A DNA stretch of 5,429 nucleotides from Candidatus Brockarchaeota archaeon (lineage in GTDB: Archaea > Thermoproteota > EX4484-205 > DTQO01): contig JAFNJA010000099.1 in NCBI GenBank assembly GCA_017601265.1, forward strand, positions 2,455 through 7,883, written 5' to 3'. Position numbers and translations under genes: made by a program. Every line of letters starts with the position of its first letter. Position 1 is the first letter of the stretch. Under the pieces are notes generated by a model. That model saw nothing but the letters and a program-made list of their open reading frames with translations. It did not search any database and had not been told where the DNA came from. Below are positions 5,303 to 5,429 of the stretch, piece after piece.

Positions 5303-5429
5303 TTGACGACCGAAGTAAAGGTCGAAAAGGTACGCTGGATCCAACTCGCCATTCTTACGCTTATCCTTGGCGTTGTAGGAACGCTGGCAGTCGCTATGAA
5401 CGGCGCGGTCGGAGGAGCGTTCATGTGCT
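5303..5429 (+). CDS. N-terminus of an integral membrane protein (partial)
   Basis: The frame is open from a TTG at 5303 to the window edge, giving 42 residues. A charged start (TTEVKVEKVR) is followed by a hydrophobic helix WIQLAILTLILGVVGTLAVAM (12-32) and a Gly-rich turn NGAVGGAF. This looks like the first membrane segment of a polytopic protein, possibly a transporter, but the family cannot be named. The TTG start is chosen because the TATA box at 5264-5272 puts transcription near 5294. TGATC at 5293-5297 is a weak Shine-Dalgarno match 5 nt before the TTG. An in-frame ATG at 5240 would place the promoter inside the gene and is less likely. If it is a sugar transporter it would complete a carbohydrate-use locus, but that is inference. 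Confidence 0.6.
   Translation, partial: MTTEVKVEKVRWIQLAILTLILGVVGTLAVAMNGAVGGAFMC

Noticed and set aside
1..5429. CRISPR array, tRNA, rRNA or insertion sequence
   Set aside because: No regularly spaced direct repeats, no cloverleaf or rRNA-like sequence, and no transposase or terminal inverted repeats were seen on either strand.

Overview
The window looks like part of an archaeal chromosome, most likely from a thermophilic member of the TACK/Thermoproteota side of the tree. Four TATA-like boxes with little or no leader, Shine-Dalgarno sites of the AGGTGA/AAGGAGGT type, TTG and GTG starts, heavy use of AGG arginine codons in a GC-rich background, and an archaeal-style HEPN protein all point this way. 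The phylum cannot be fixed from the sequence alone.

Layout. (1) Positions 1-470: the last eight codons of an unidentified gene run into a HEPN-domain gene through a 4-bp GTGA overlap, the usual arrangement of nucleotidyltransferase/HEPN (MNT-HEPN) pairs. (2) 471-575: a short convergent spacer ending in a perfect 16-bp palindrome. (3) 576-1592, minus: a zinc- and NAD-dependent medium-chain dehydrogenase resembling sugar-acid/polyol dehydrogenases of the L-galactonate 5-dehydrogenase (LgoD/YjjN) and RspB type. (4) 1593-1707: a divergent promoter region with a TATA-like element for each side and short inverted repeats. (5) 1708-2928, plus: a membrane-anchored right-handed parallel beta-helix protein. 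(6) 2956-5105, minus: a large Asp-box (BNR/sortilin-like) beta-propeller protein with 13 Asp-box positions, distantly GH74-like, interrupted by a frameshift near 3366-3386. (7) 5106-5302: a second divergent promoter region. (8) 5303 to the edge: the start of a membrane protein.

How the genes may work together (inference). A beta-helix protein outside the membrane, an Asp-box tandem propeller of glycosidase-like fold, a dehydrogenase of a sugar-acid-oxidising type and a membrane protein that could be a transporter would fit a small carbohydrate-utilisation locus: polymer binding or cleavage, uptake, then oxidation of a monomer. No substrate can be named from the sequence. The HEPN pair at the left edge is probably unrelated.

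The main points for a second look are the two aspartates (D35, D399), which sit in equivalent places at the start of the two halves of the Asp-box protein, and the frameshift that breaks its eleventh Asp box.
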